Below are positions 1 to 12,716 of a DNA stretch of 64,000 nt, one piece after another. Source of the DNA: Zerene cesonia (Eukaryota > Arthropoda > Insecta > Lepidoptera > Pieridae). The DNA is taken from contig NC_052119.1 in NCBI RefSeq assembly GCF_012273895.1, forward strand, positions 9,152,705-9,216,704. The letters run 5' to 3'. The position numbers were made by a program, and so were the translations under genes. Each line of letters begins with the position of its first letter. Positions within the stretch are counted from its first letter, which is position 1. The notes under the pieces are model-generated. The model was not told where the DNA came from. It was given only the letters and a program-made list of their open reading frames with translations, and searched no databases.

Positions 1-2000
1 TCACACCAAAAAGGTTAATTGTTAATTAATATTAGATATTCAATTACATCATCTAATTACAGTTTAATTAAGAGAATCGTGTTTGTGTTACGCTCAAATT
101 GTTTATACCAATATTTGTGTGAAATTTCGTAGTTGTTAAGTACTTTACAAGTTAACGGATTGTGTACATAAGTTCTTAGCCGTAGTTTAAGTTCATTTGA
201 TTCAGACTACTGTGTGAAGTGTGGATAGAAAATTCGTAAAATATTGGATTATAAAAAAACTTGTTTTTTTTATGAATTCCCGTATTCTAATTCTAAAATG
301 TTAAAGGACTTTTTTAAATATTCAGATTTGAGATTTAATAAACAGTACCGGAATTAATTTATTTTGTAATTTTGCCGCTTGCTCAGCTGAGCTTCCTTTG
401 GATTGAACCAGGATACAAAATAGTCTGTCACTTTCATATATATATCTATTTAACAATAACGTTATTGGCTACTATTATTGTAAATTCTAAAGTAACTCTG
501 TCCATTTATCTGTCACTTTTCTTGTCTAAACCACTGAACTTATTTGGATGAAATTTGATACGGAGTTAGTATAAGACAAATGATAAAATGTAGTTTTTGT
601 CTTATAATCTCCAACGAGAACGGGAACTATGCAGGAAAACCCCCGGGACAATCTTTACTTTCATTTGACTACGCGGGCAAAAAGAGTAGAAAGCTAATGA
701 TTATAAATTAGAACATCTTTCTGATAGTGAAATAATTATTATTATCACAATAAACAATTTTGAATTTCAAATCAAATCAACTCATTTCAGATCTTTGGCA
801 GAATTTGAATTTGAATTTGAATTTTAACCGATCACTACTTCCTACAATCCCTGCCAATACACAAAGTTAGAAACTTCACGTCATAAAAACAGTACCTATA
901 GATTTCATTATAATTGGCGCGAATCTAAAAATGCACTCTCCCGCCAAAAAGGAAGGCGTTGCAGTCTGCGCCATATAGATAATGCACGTTGAGTGCTTTT
1001 ATTCAATTTACTTTCGAATACTTCGTTTCGATTCTGTCGGCTTTTATTCAATATGTTTTCGGCCTATTTTCAATTTAGATACACTATTGCCACAGTATAA
1101 ATAAAAGTACACAGCAGTACAATGTCTTCCGCGACATAAAATCCAAAGACGTCTTGACAAAGTTTCGCTTGTTACAAGACAATTAAAATTCAAACTCAAA
1201 CTTAAACATTTATTCCTTTAACTAAACTTCTTATAGAAGCACTTTTGAATCGTCAAATTACACAGTTATAACATTTACCACCGGTTCGGAAGGCAGTTTC
1301 TACAGAGAAGAGCCGGAAAGAATTAGTAGTTGCTCTTTTAAAATGATATAAAAATTACATTAAGTCTACATAATATGTAACATGTACATAACAATAATGC
1401 CAATGAACTGACCTGTGGTTCTTAAGCGATAACATTCCCTATATTGTCATCTTCCATATATTCATTAAATATAAAGAAATAATAAATAATTAAAATCATT
1501 TTTTGAAACCACAACAATATCAATCTAGTTTTTTGTTTTCAAATTCAATTATAGTACTGTATTATATATTATAGTGATGATGACAGCGCAGATCCTCGTT
1601 AAGTGGCAATCGCTTCTCATCTATAAGGTTTAGTATAAACACAACTTGTAGTCTGGTCGTGAAGAAATCCAAAAATACCCTTCACCTCGATTCTTGGAAA
1701 CAAATGGTACGAGGTTAAGTTCAACAAAATAAGATTTGCGCGGTTTTTCACCTAAACGGCAAGTTTTAGCATAAAACAACTTAAAAAAAAAAATCGCCAA
1801 ATTGTGCAAAGAAAAGGTATTAATATATTTTTTTAAAATGATCTAACACCGTGACGTGTATAGTTCGGGCTCTGTCCCCCGTATCTCGCCCCTTGCCCCG
1901 CACTATTAACCTGTCTAAACGTCGTTGTTTACTGTATGCATACGTAGACTGAGCGATATTGAAACATTTTTACTGGTAATTTTTTTTATTATAAAAGATC
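1..2000. other. AT-rich upstream sequence
   Basis: Apart from the repeat at 1189-1340 and a small GAATTT run near 803-825, I see no gene, exon with supported splicing, or RNA gene. Confidence 0.5.
1189..1340 (+). repeat. Dispersed repeat resembling a non-LTR 3' end
   Basis: CAAACTCAAACTTAAACATT, CACTTTTGAATCGTCAAATT, ACCACCGGTTCGGAAGGCAG and TAGTAGTTGCTCTTTTA: a repeat I recall as widespread in lepidopteran genomes. Its class is not proven here. Confidence 0.5.
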
Positions 2001-2011
2001 AATTATCAATT

Positions 2012-2345
2012 GAAGCAGTGGTGGCTCAGTGGTGAGAACCTCGGACTTCAAAATCGATAAGTCGGGGTTCGAGACCGGACGAGCGTGCAGGAAATAAATT
2101 GATTTTTCAATTTATCTGCACATGTGGATAACATCACCACTGCTTAAAACGGTGAAGGAAAACATCGTGAGGAAACCGGCATGTCCAAGAATCAAAAGTT
2201 CGACGACACACAGATGACACGAGATGTCTCACATCTGCCAACCCGCACTTGGCCAGCGTGGTGGATTATGGCCTGAACCCTCATAGGAGGCCTGTGTCCC
2301 AGCAGTGGGAACATATATGGGCTGATGATGATGATGATGATGATG
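2012..2345 (+). mobile_element. tRNA-derived SINE, full length with target duplication
   Basis: The head carries an A-box-like GTGGCTCAGTGG and a B-box-like GGTTCGAGACC. The tail ends in a GATGAT microsatellite. An 11-bp perfect duplication, AATTATCAATT, flanks it (2001-2011 and 2346-2356). Its last part, GAGGCCTGTGTCCCAGCAGT and beyond, resembles the RTE 3' end at 35222-35260. Confidence 0.85.
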
Positions 2346-2356
2346 AATTATCAATT

Positions 2357-3654
2357 ACTTTTATGTAGAACTTCAACTTTTCCACTTCCTAAAAATTGCA
2401 TAAACAGATGGACGGTACGTGAATTAAAATAATAATACTAACTTTATTCACGAGGATATTAAATAGAAATTTTAATTAGTTTGCTAAAAATATACATTTA
2501 AAATCGTGTGTAAATGTGTGTGATATACATAATTGGTTATTATAGTTTTGGAATTAGATTTCTCTTTAATTCAAAACCGCGAATTTATATAAATAACATC
2601 CCCTCGCTATGATAGAACTCTGAAAATAGAACGTTCGGAAACATTCACATAACTTTATAATGGCTTATATGAAGAAATAGCCATTTAGTTATTATGACGT
2701 CAAGAAGTAATAAGCGTCAATACTGTTGCCAATAATATGACAAGGCGATAAATATAGATGGTCTATATTTAAAAACAACGTGTAGGAAGATGATACTGAA
2801 GTTTCGATAATATCTCAATTACCTCGGTACATGCCAGACAAGTGTGTGCTGTGGGTGATCTTGTTTGGTTAATTGTGTTTAAGCCAAGTGTGTAAAGCCT
2901 GCAGTGTGAATCCGTTAGTACACGATCATGCTGTTTTAAATAAATATATTTACATTTTAATTTCCATTGCCCAAACGTTTAATTATCGTAAAATCATGTA
3001 TTCGGGCAATTAGAAAACTATTTATACTATTAGATAGGTAATAGAGAGGTAAAGGCTCTGTTATCTGAATAACGTGCTTTAATGGTCGTCATTCAAACCA
3101 GTGTTAAAAAAACTTTTCCTGTAACTTATACTGATGTGGGACCACTTTGACACCACTGTTTGTAAAAACATACCTGTTTAATTTATCTCCTTACTGTATA
3201 TCTGTTTATATAGTAGTCTGTGTATATACTTTATTTACAATAAAAGTTTTTACTACATAAAACTATATAATTTTTAATAACTGAAAAGAAGCATTTTAAT
3301 TTAAGACAATTGACTTTAGTTTCTCAATTCTATTCGACAGTAAGAGACGCCATTGTCAACAACTAATTGTGCCAAAGAAAACTCATGATTTTCCCTTTGA
3401 AGATAACTAAATTTTTAGACTCATTCTTATTTTGCACACGTACCAAGTAACTTTGTTTGAACTTTAATTAAGATCCTTTAAGTTAGAAACTTTTGTATCG
3501 TTAATTATTTAACATCGACATTTCATTTTCGGTGAAGGTTCAACATATTATATATTTCGAAAACTCTTTGAGGGATGGAATTATCTTATAAGTATATATG
3601 TAAAATTTTCAGACCTCAATCACAGCACTAGTTTATATAAAACTATTTTTATTG
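2357..3654. other. AT-rich sequence, nothing recognised
   Basis: No ORF with coding character and no repeat I can name. Confidence 0.5.
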
Positions 3655-3994
3655 TATGTGGTTGTCGAGCACGCTTCGGCACGAATTGGGCCAGCTCGCA
3701 CCGGGGAAGTACCACACCCCACAGAAAACCGGCGTGAAATAATAACATGCTATTGTGTTTCGTACGGTGAGTGGGGGAGCCGGAAGCCCATAACCTTTTC
3801 CTTATCCTGCTCAGTCCTTTCCTTTATTTCTCTCGCCAATCCTTTCTTAATCCCTTCCCAATTTAAAGTCGGCAACCCATTTGTAGAGGCGTAAGGTCTG
3901 CAATGGACCTTATGCTTCTCTAAATATTAATGGGCGTTGGTAGCGCTTACCATCAGGCGTCCCACCAGCTCCATTGCCGACTGTGACAAAAAAA
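3655..3994 (+). repeat. Poly(A)-tailed dispersed repeat, long copy
   Basis: The 5' part contains GAGCACGCTTCGGCACGAAT and CAGAAAACCGGCGTGAAATA. The 3' part contains a GTAAGGTCT...ACCTTATGC pair and CCATCAGGCGTCCCACCAGC, and ends in A7 at 3988-3994. The A tail suggests retroposition. The reading frames here belong to the repeat, not to genes. Confidence 0.65.
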
Positions 3995-4037
3995 CTAGCT
4001 TTCCTCCAGCGGCTTTGTCCACGTAGTCAAATCTTAA

Positions 4038-4335
4038 TGTGGGAATCGAGCACTCTTCGGTACAAATTGGGCCATCTAGAACCAGGGAAGTTACCACACC
4101 CCTCAAAAGACAGGCGTGACATAATAGCATGCACATGTTACTGTGTTTCGTTCGTTCTCATTCTTACATTTCTGAGTCCTTTTCTTTATTTCTCTCACCA
4201 ATAGATTTTTGGAATTTTTTCATTCCACTCGTTAACTTAAGGTCTGCAAACGATGTCCAAATCTCTCCAAATGTTAATAGGGGTCGTTAGCGATTCGCAT
4301 CAGAGCATCGAGCCTGTGCCAAATGTCATAAAAAT
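4038..4335 (+). repeat. Poly(A)-tailed repeat, second adjacent copy
   Basis: Same layout 43 bp after the first copy, from GGGAATCGAGCACTCTTCGG to ATGTCATAAAAATAGG. It is more diverged. Confidence 0.55.
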
Positions 4336-4845
4336 AGGTTAAGTGGTTTAGGAATGAAGAAGAGTCAGACAGAGTAGCTGTTGCGAGTAACTGTATATTT
4401 ATTATATAATTTAGTATAGATACAATCCATACTATTATTATAATTGTTTGTCCATGTCTCTCACTGTGTCACAGACATGACGGATGTCTGATGATCTCGC
4501 TCCTACAAAATAGCACGAACAAAATTAAAACATTTTCCGTAACAACGCAATAATGAACCTTTCACATCCATACCGTCCATCCTTATTTCCTTTCCATAAT
4601 AAATGGCTGAAATCAATAATTCTATTTATGGACAAGCGTGGCGTGTCCCCCCACACTTAGCGGCCACTCGATAAATCTCCACCAATAGCCTCTATTAACC
4701 CAAAAACCGTATTTGTTTTGTAAACACGAGTTCCTTATGCGGCAGATGTGTACGTACAATTAATAAAAATTTACATCAGAATGAATAGGTGCGAACACAA
4801 ATTAAAGGGTTATATTGGTTTTCTCTAATATACTTTCTATTATTT

Positions 4846-4985
4846 TTCTATACCATCACCTGTATGTTTGTAACCATCCGTTTAAACTCGATTTAGACCC
4901 ACTTTAAAAGGACAGATTTAATTCAAACATTGTACACTTTTCAAGGATCGAGTTTATTTCATTATCCTGATTAAAATTTCTCAGG
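4846..4985. repeat. Dispersed repeat fragment (CACCTGTATGTTTGT type)
   Basis: CACCTGTATGTTTGTAACCA and TAGACCCACTTTAAAAGGAC correspond to a second copy near 42188-42302. Confidence 0.45.
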
Positions 4986-5233
4986 ATCATGATCATCTCA
5001 GGATCAAATAATCTTACATATACTCTGTATCAGAACGTATTTTTTTTAGTTTTTTAAATAACATATATGGCCTAAATTTTACATTCATATTTAACACGTT
5101 GATTGCGTTAAATAAGAAACTGTTTCGTTAAGAATACGATAGGGATGAATGTCAATATTTCCACCGACGTACCTGAGTAGAGTACCACTACAGTTTCTTA
5201 AATGAAATGGAGCCAAGACAAACAGAATTACAT

Positions 5234-5279
5234 CATAGTATTTTCTGGTGTTTGATTTCACGCGAGTATTATACATTTA
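5234..5279. repeat. Fragment matching the flank of the intron 3 fold-back
   Basis: CATAGTATTTTCTGGTGTTT and ACGCGAGTATTATACATTTA resemble 20297-20342. Confidence 0.5.
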
Positions 5280-7105
5280 ATAATTATTATACATTTTTTA
5301 AATTTCTAAATAGAATTACATCAATCGATTAAAAGCAGACTTATCGAGTTACATAAACCAAAAAATACAGTCAAATTGAAAACATCCTATAGTTTTGGGA
5401 ATACCGTACTTTTTTTAGCATCACAAAGAGTTTTTAATTAAAGGATTATATTAATTTAACTAACCGCAATAATTATCACACAAACATTAAATAATCTTCA
5501 CTCCATCCGCATAAATAAGATGAAGAAAGTCGGTTTAAAACTACAGCACTCAGAGTTAAGCATCTGTCTACTTATGTCTTAAAGATTTTCCCAAGTCTTA
5601 TAATAATTTATTCTTGGGATAATCTTGAGTTTTATAAATTGTATTCTCTAAAGATTAACGTTTGTTTACGAAAAAACGTCGACCAATCGAACATGCTTTG
5701 GTACTTAGTAAATTAATGAATTTTGAGAGAATCTATATAAAGTTTTATGAAGGAAAAATGATAAACAATTAAGTTAAAACGTTTCGACACTTAGATCAAA
5801 GTATAAGTTTTATGTGTCATACAAAATTTGTTTGATACGTATCCAAATATATATCCAATAGTTTTTTTTTATTTATTTATTGAGTTATTGTAAAAAACTA
5901 AACAGTTATATAAAACTTTTTTAAATTAAACGTCCTACTTCAAATAAGTATTTTGGGATATTTTACAAAATACTTTCACTGGAAGATGAATAGGAAAAAA
6001 GGTCAACGACATAATACTTTTAACCCATAGTGCTTATAACACGCATTAAACATTTTACTTCATTCTCCCTTTACTGTCCTCCCGAGGCGCTTTGTTCTCA
6101 ACATCGTCACACATAAATGCATTCAAATAGAATCGTGCCATAAAAAGCTGTATACATTTATTCATCAGCCCGAACATAAAGACTGATTGTTATTTCGTCT
6201 CGAAGCAACGAGGTCCTGGCGAAATGCACTAAAATTTCAATTTTCATTTTATCCCTGGCTTATAACTTAGATGCTGCTGTGTGACCAGTGATGGGCGGCG
6301 GCGACAGAGGCTCTATTTAGATTAAATTTATTTATTAAACTAGACTTCTATTTTGTGCGGTTATAATGGGTAGCACAATAAACAGTATAAACAAAATGTT
6401 TTTATTAGATAAGCATGGACTTTTTTGACTATTACTTCACAAATTCTTTTACTGTATTTTCTATTCGTCCAGATTTAGTTTTTTTAGTTTATAATGTTTT
6501 AAGGCGTATTCCAAATTTTAGGCGTCTACAACAAAGAGGGTGTTCTATTACAATTCAGTTTTACCTATACATCTTAAAATTTCCCTATATGTCCCTTTAT
6601 TGTGAACACATTATTTTTAATGGTATAGCAAGCAAAAGATCGTAAAGAAATTGTGTCAATAAACACAGGTTTTAGTGCATCGTTTTCTTCTGTTCTCAAG
6701 AGCCTTGGGCATTTAAATACATCCACGACTATTAAAGAGGTGGTCATCACCGGCCTTAAACACATGCAACTTGATATTATAATCAATACAGTTCTCGCTG
6801 TATCCATGCCAGCGGTCTCACCGCCGTCTCCCCAATTTTGTCAAAACTGTCCTTTTATTACATTAACTCGACTCCGTATTTCGCAAATGGTGACGTTGTT
6901 GCTTTTATTGGAAATTTCATTATATTCTTGTGGATACTGTAAATTTACTTATCATCGTATTGTATTTTCATATTTCAAGATAATCATTAGATTGAAGGAA
7001 GTACTTTATCTCTGATAATATTTGTCTTAATATAAGGTCATGCTGCTAAATTGGGTACCAAGTATTGTATTTTTTATGGAGTTTACAGTAATTGATGTAG
7101 AGGTA

Positions 7106-7303
7106 TCCTACTAATATTATAAATGCGAAAGTTTGTAAGGATGTGTGTGCGTTTGTTGCTCTTTCACGCAAAAACTATTGAACCGATTGCAACGAAATTT
7201 GGTACGTAGATAGCTGGACAACTGGAATAACATATAAACACATTTATTCCGATATTCCTACGGGATACAGACTTACGCGGGTGAAACCGCGGGGCGCAGC
7301 TAG
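7106..7303 (+). mobile_element. Lep1-type non-autonomous Helitron
   Basis: Starts TCCTACTAATATTATAAATG and ends GCGGGGCGCAGCTAG, inserted between A and T as Helitrons do. 198 bp with no coding capacity. A CG-rich short hairpin precedes the CTAG end. Confidence 0.8.
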
Positions 7304-9115
7304 TATTTTATAATTCCAAATATATGGCACGGTCATAATTGTATTGCACTTTTTTACAGTAAAGAAATCTTGCATAGATATGCATGGCCCCTGGTGAAGA
7401 GGCCGTGGGTTATGTCGGTTTTTTACCGATTATAATATACCGATTATAATCCGTCGCCGCCACATAAGTGATTTGCCCTAGCCTTCGCCATACCACAATT
7501 TGACATAAAATATTGATCACAAATTTGTTTGAAAATATATCCCTATGTAACAATACTAACCAAAGTTCAAAAATAAATCTTAGTAGTTACATAACCTATT
7601 AAGGTTTTAATTTAATAGACATACAAACACGATCGCAATTCGTTCAAAGAGCGAACATTGAAACAGCACCAACGCTACAAATTAACAGACAAACCAATTT
7701 ATTCGGTAACATCTAAATCATTTGACGTCTAAGAACATAAAGTTAGACATATAATTGGCCTTTGTTTCCATAGAAATGATATTAATTGCTTTTAGTGCCA
7801 CATTTCGCTATCCTAGAGGATCCTTGGAACGTTATCTGATTAACATTATGCCATATCTTGTTTGATATTCAAATTTACATTATAAGCAAACAATATTTGG
7901 TCTTGTGAGACGATACCAGGATAATAGTAGCCTCTTAGAAATACGAAAACACATCTGTTATTTAGCATACACTCAAGCCAATTCAAATTTCTATTCCACC
8001 ATTCTCATAGTCTCAGGGATACTGGGATTCGAGTTAAATAATAAAGCGCTTCACAAAATGGATTTTTTTATCCAAACTTTGTTGAAGCAATTATTTTCTT
8101 AGCTGACATTATTGAGTATATTTATTTACCTGTCTTCTAGTGTTGGTAGAATTAGTCTCAGTGTTTAATGGCTGGCCAATGGCTGCGTTTTTTGAACACA
8201 TTTTTTGTTGCATTTCTAACGTATATAAATATTTTATAGACGTTACGGGTAACAACACATATCGTACGACATACGTACATATATAACTGTCATGCAATAA
8301 TACTCATTTTTTATTATTTAGAATCGGTTCAAGCAACTTATTATAAACTAATGTGTAATAGAGTTTATTTTTTCCCATAATATTAAGTTATAACCAAGCT
8401 GTAAAATAAATATAAAAATGAAAGCTTAAACATTTTCTGTTCTAATGTTGATCTAATGTTATAAACAGATAAAGTTCGCCAATTCATTAACTTGTGACGG
8501 TTGTAGTTGTTTTAAAAAATGTTTAACCAATATATGGCCACGTTATCTGTGAGTGCCGTAAACATATTTTATTTTCGGGCCAACACCCGGGATTAAAACC
8601 CGGCAAATAGTTGATCAATAAATTTGAGTGATACGTGAAGTAACCGCTGAAGGTAATAATATTTTTACACCTTGTGGAAAAATAACATTTGCGTTCTGCT
8701 TTGTAGGAATGAATTACAAAAAAAAACAAAATACAATCGAGTACAAATCCCAGATACAAACAAAAACTCAAATATAGCAATATCTTTATAACAATTGAAT
8801 AATTAAGGCAAATATCTTGCTTTATATTCAGATCATTTGATTTACAGCAGTTTCGTGTTTAATTCTCTAAAGCCAATACAACTAAATTGGGCATTTATTT
8901 AAATACTCGGCGTAATTTGGTGTCTCAGCTTTGACTATAAAGCTCTCCTGCCAATTTGCAATTCAACCCTTTGTTACGAATACTAACTTCAGCGTAACTA
9001 GCGAATTGTTCTTAGTTATCCAACCATTCCTGTTTTAAATTAGATATATTTTTATAGAATACTAATCTTGAAATGTAACTTTAATTATATGACAATACAA
9101 TGCTTTATTAATATA
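7304..9115. other. AT-rich sequence, nothing recognised
   Basis: Only short chance frames between two Helitron copies. Confidence 0.5.
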
Positions 9116-9317
9116 CTAGCTGCGCCCCGCGGTTTCACCAGCGTAAGTCCGTATCCCGTAACAATATCGGGATAAAAAGTTGCCTATATGTTATTCCAGT
9201 TGTCCAGCTGACTACGTACCAAATTTAATTGCAATCGATTCAGTAGTTATTACGTGAAAGAGCAACAAACACACACACGCATCCTTACAAACTTACGCAC
9301 TTATAATATTAGTAGGA
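9116..9317 (-). mobile_element. Lep1-type Helitron, complete
   Basis: CTAGCTGCGCCCCGCGGTTT at the left and AATATTAGTAGGA at the right: a full reverse copy of the same short family. Confidence 0.8.
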
Positions 9318-9661
9318 TTAACTTATAAGAACACTATATTTTGCGCGCAGCTTTGGCCGGGCGGTGTTAATAAATATTTATGGTGCTAATTTTCATCCCC
9401 TATTTTATCACTATGATTGATCACTATGTCAGTTAGTCAGTCACGTTTGAGCTATATATATATATAGCTATATATAAATAGAAAGCAGGAATGATTCTTT
9501 TTCCCTCAATTTCCCAACTATCCTTAGCTGACCACTCCATATAAGCAACCTAATAATTCATTAACAGACAAATTTCACTTTTATATATAATGAAGTTTCA
9601 AAATGAATCGTTTAATAATTAAATCAATAATATTCTTAGTAAAAAACGTAGAAAATGAATA

Positions 9662-9851
9662 TCCTACTAATAATATAAATGCGAAAGTTTGTAAGGATGT
9701 ATGTGTGTTTGTTGCACTTTCACGCAAAACCTACTGAACTGATTGCTATAAAATTTGGTACATAAACAGCTGTACAACTGGAATAATATATAGGCAACTT
9801 GTTATCCCGATATTCCTACGGAATATGGACTTACTATATGGGCGTAGCTAG
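9662..9851 (+). mobile_element. Lep1-type Helitron, diverged copy
   Basis: Begins TCCTACTAATAATATAAATG and ends GGGCGTAGCTAG. The 3' hairpin region (normally ACCGCGGGGCGC) is eroded. Confidence 0.7.
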
Positions 9852-10235
9852 TATGTCATAACCTTTTTAAGAGATTTTATTTTATTTCCATATCAAACAT
9901 ATCTCAATAGTTTTGCACGTATCGAAGCGTTCTACCAGCTGAACTTTTCCATCAAATACATCTGTTTTCATTCAAGTATAAATCTTACTGAATTCAGCTT
10001 ATATTGGAACAGTATAATATATGGAATATAATTTTACGCATCACTTCAAAACCGTTCGGCCTCTAATGAACCGTAATACATTGATTCTAAAGTACATTAT
10101 AATATGACCTGACAATATTTCGTTAAAGCTGTAAATTTTTATACAAAATGCTTTTATGACTCTTTATCATATCCACAATTTGAGTAAATATTACGAACTA
10201 ACTATTTCTGTTATATTACTTGAGTTTATAACGTA

Positions 10236-10378
10236 CTAGCTGACCCGGCAAACGCTGTTCTGCCTTACTCTTATTATTTAGGGGTATGAAAAATAGATGT
10301 TCGCCGATTCTCAGACATTCCCAATATGCATACAAAATTTCATAAGAACCGACCGAAGAGTAGATACATTTTTACCAA
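10236..10378 (-). mobile_element. Helitron-like repeat (CTAGCTGACCCGGCAAACGC end)
   Basis: The CTAGCTGACCCGGCAAACGC terminus is a common lepidopteran repeat end. The opposite end is unclear. Confidence 0.45.
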
Positions 10379-12180
10379 TTAAGCCTCGTTATATTAAATA
10401 TCAGGGTCAACACCATGAAAACGAGGTATTTCAGTGCCAGACGGTCATTTAAGACACTATCGTTCAAATGTCAGTTATAATAACTTGTCTAGACGAGGCT
10501 TAATATATCACTCAATGTTTCAATTGGAATTCAATGGAATAACCATTAATTTTAATACGTCTTGCTTGCAAACGACAGCCTACAATTTATTGGACTTCTC
10601 AATTCTAAAAGATCTGTGTTCCTTTGTATGTGGCTAATGTATTACATCTTTCTCGAATCTCCTTATGGATAAGATGGTGGCCTTCAGCGTCTGTCAGATC
10701 GAGACTATTTTATTAGTTTCGACTGAGAATCGAAGCAAGTTATCTCTGCTCTATGATCTCTATTCCAACACAATGTACATTAATATTCTGATAGGCAACG
10801 GTTTTTTTATTTGGTTCGAGAAAACTTAAAACTGCTCGACCGCTTTTAAAGGTATTTAATGAAAATGTTTTTTTTATACTTGCGCTCGAGGCGTCTCACT
10901 ATCATATTAATACAATTAAATATGTTCACATTGCTTTTGAAATTATAATCACGTATTGTAAGTTATCCTTCCAATAAACGTATATTAATAGAAAGTAAAT
11001 TAAAATAGAATTACAAACTAAATTGGGCAATTCTAAACAGCCATACTTATCAGCCCACATACTTAGTTGAGCAGATATGAAGAATCAAGTCTTTCCAATA
11101 TATTCCAACCTTAATTCTTTTATTTCTAACAGAATAAATTTGGTGGCGTTTAGAACAACGTATAATCGTAGAACGCCAATAGACACTGAGTCGGATGCAG
11201 CTGAGCACGGGGGCAACTCGGAGGCTGATTGATTTATACCGAATGAAACGTGAAACAAATCACTCGACAGGAATTAATTTGATGAATTCTGATTTTACTA
11301 CCTCTTATAAACTCACATATAAGAGCATAAATAAAATAGACCATAAATGAAAACAGTTTTCGGCTGAAGAAAATCTTAAGGAACATTCCAATTGGCGAAT
11401 CTGAAGTGATTTGTAATATTTATTTCTCTCGCTAAGAGAATGAGATATAATCAATACTTTCTGCAGTCAAAAAGTTTTACTGTATAATATGACACCTTAT
11501 TTTTACAGCATCGTAGTTTATAATACTGATGCAGAGAATTGCTAAGTAAAGTACGTGATGATCATGCTATAAAAGTAGATGAAAATGTTTCTATTCTGCT
11601 TAAGTCATAGTAATTCCTAAATAATGTGTTATATACACAATTATACACCAAGAAGGTTTCAATAAAACTTAAAATAAAACGATTTCTTCAAGAAAATTCG
11701 TAAAAACTACGTTGGACTTTCCTACGGACGAGTAGAACTTGAGTTTTATTTATTTGAAAGTTCAAGATGTCCTTTCTATTGTTAAAGTTCTTGCATTTTT
11801 CCACCCTAAGGGGCAGTTGCATTGTAGATTTTGGATCGATCTTTCTTAAGGAGTGACAAAACCCCTTACATAAATTCCATTTATGATATTTTGTGGCTAT
11901 CAGTAACAAAAACAAACAAGACAAATGAACTTCATTAAAACTGTAAGATTAGGATTATGTCACAAATAAGAATCTACATTTTTTCTCCAACGCAAAATAA
12001 CTAAAGTGACGTAATAAAGACTTCATAACCTACTTTCTTAGGTAATCGATCAGAAAAAACGTGTGATTAAAAGTAAAATGAAGTCGATTAATTTTCATTT
12101 GCAATTTTAATCACGGTTTACTACACCGATCTTATACTGATCATGAGTGAGTCTTTGGAGATTATTAATTCAAGACTTGT
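10379..12180. other. AT-rich sequence, nothing recognised
   Basis: Short frames only; no supported gene between the Helitron-like repeat and the second SINE. Confidence 0.5.
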
Positions 12181-12192
12181 ATTCATAAAAAT

Positions 12193-12509
12193 TGTGTTCC
12201 GTCGTGTGGTGGCTCAGTGGTGAGAACCTCGGACTTCAAAATCGATAAGTCGGGGTTCGAGACCGGGCGAGCGTGCAGGAAATAAATTGATTTTTCAATT
12301 TATCTGCGCATGTGGATAACATCACTACCGCTTAAAACGGTGAAGGAAAACATCGTGAGGAAACCGGCATGTCCAAGAATCAAAAAGTTCTACGACATTT
12401 GACATCTGCCAACCCGCACTTGGCCAGCGTGGTGGATTATGGCCTGAACCCTCATAGGAGGCCTGTGTCCCAGCAGTGGGAACATAAATAACATGGGCTG
12501 ATGATGATG
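12193..12509 (+). mobile_element. tRNA-derived SINE, full length with target duplication
   Basis: Same family as the copy at 2012, with an intact A-box and B-box region and GATGAT tail. A 12-bp perfect duplication, ATTCATAAAAAT, flanks it (12181-12192 and 12510-12521). It has a short internal deletion relative to the first copy near 12395. Confidence 0.85.
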
Positions 12510-12540
12510 ATTCATAAAAATACAGGTTACAGTTGTTATT

Positions 12541-12716
12541 GAAGATAAGGTCTCTTGTTCCGAGCTCCCGCGCCCACCCGACTGAGCGTCCGACCGGCCG
12601 CTCCGGCCCCTCCACTCTTGCGACAGCCGAAGCTGCGATACTCGTGATCCCGTCAAGGGGAACGTCTTTAAGCGAATCGCTGCCAGAATGAATTTCAGTT
12701 CAGCCACGCGTCCCTA
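12541..12716. other. GC-rich island of unknown origin beside a SINE
   Basis: A sharply GC-rich block (with CCGACCGGCCGCTCCGGCCC) right after the SINE's 3' duplication. Two - strand frames are open across it (LTGSRVSQLRLSQEWRGRSG in one, RVEGPERPVGRSVGWARELG in the other). I recognise neither; it may be an old element fragment or an exon piece. Confidence 0.4.

Larger units (their letters stand above)
4340..7105. other. AT-rich sequence with two repeat fragments
   Basis: Contains the fragments at 4846 and 5234. Open frames near 6574-7015 on both strands overlap each other; composition and lack of recognisable domains make them unconvincing as genes. Confidence 0.4.

Noticed and set aside
6415..7015. 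Overlapping frames of 76-120 codons on both strands
   Set aside because: AT-rich, mutually overlapping, no domain, no splice support.
12325..12707. Two 96-105 codon - strand frames
   Set aside because: Their C-terminal halves are the antisense of a SINE; only the GC-rich part is kept as an unexplained island.
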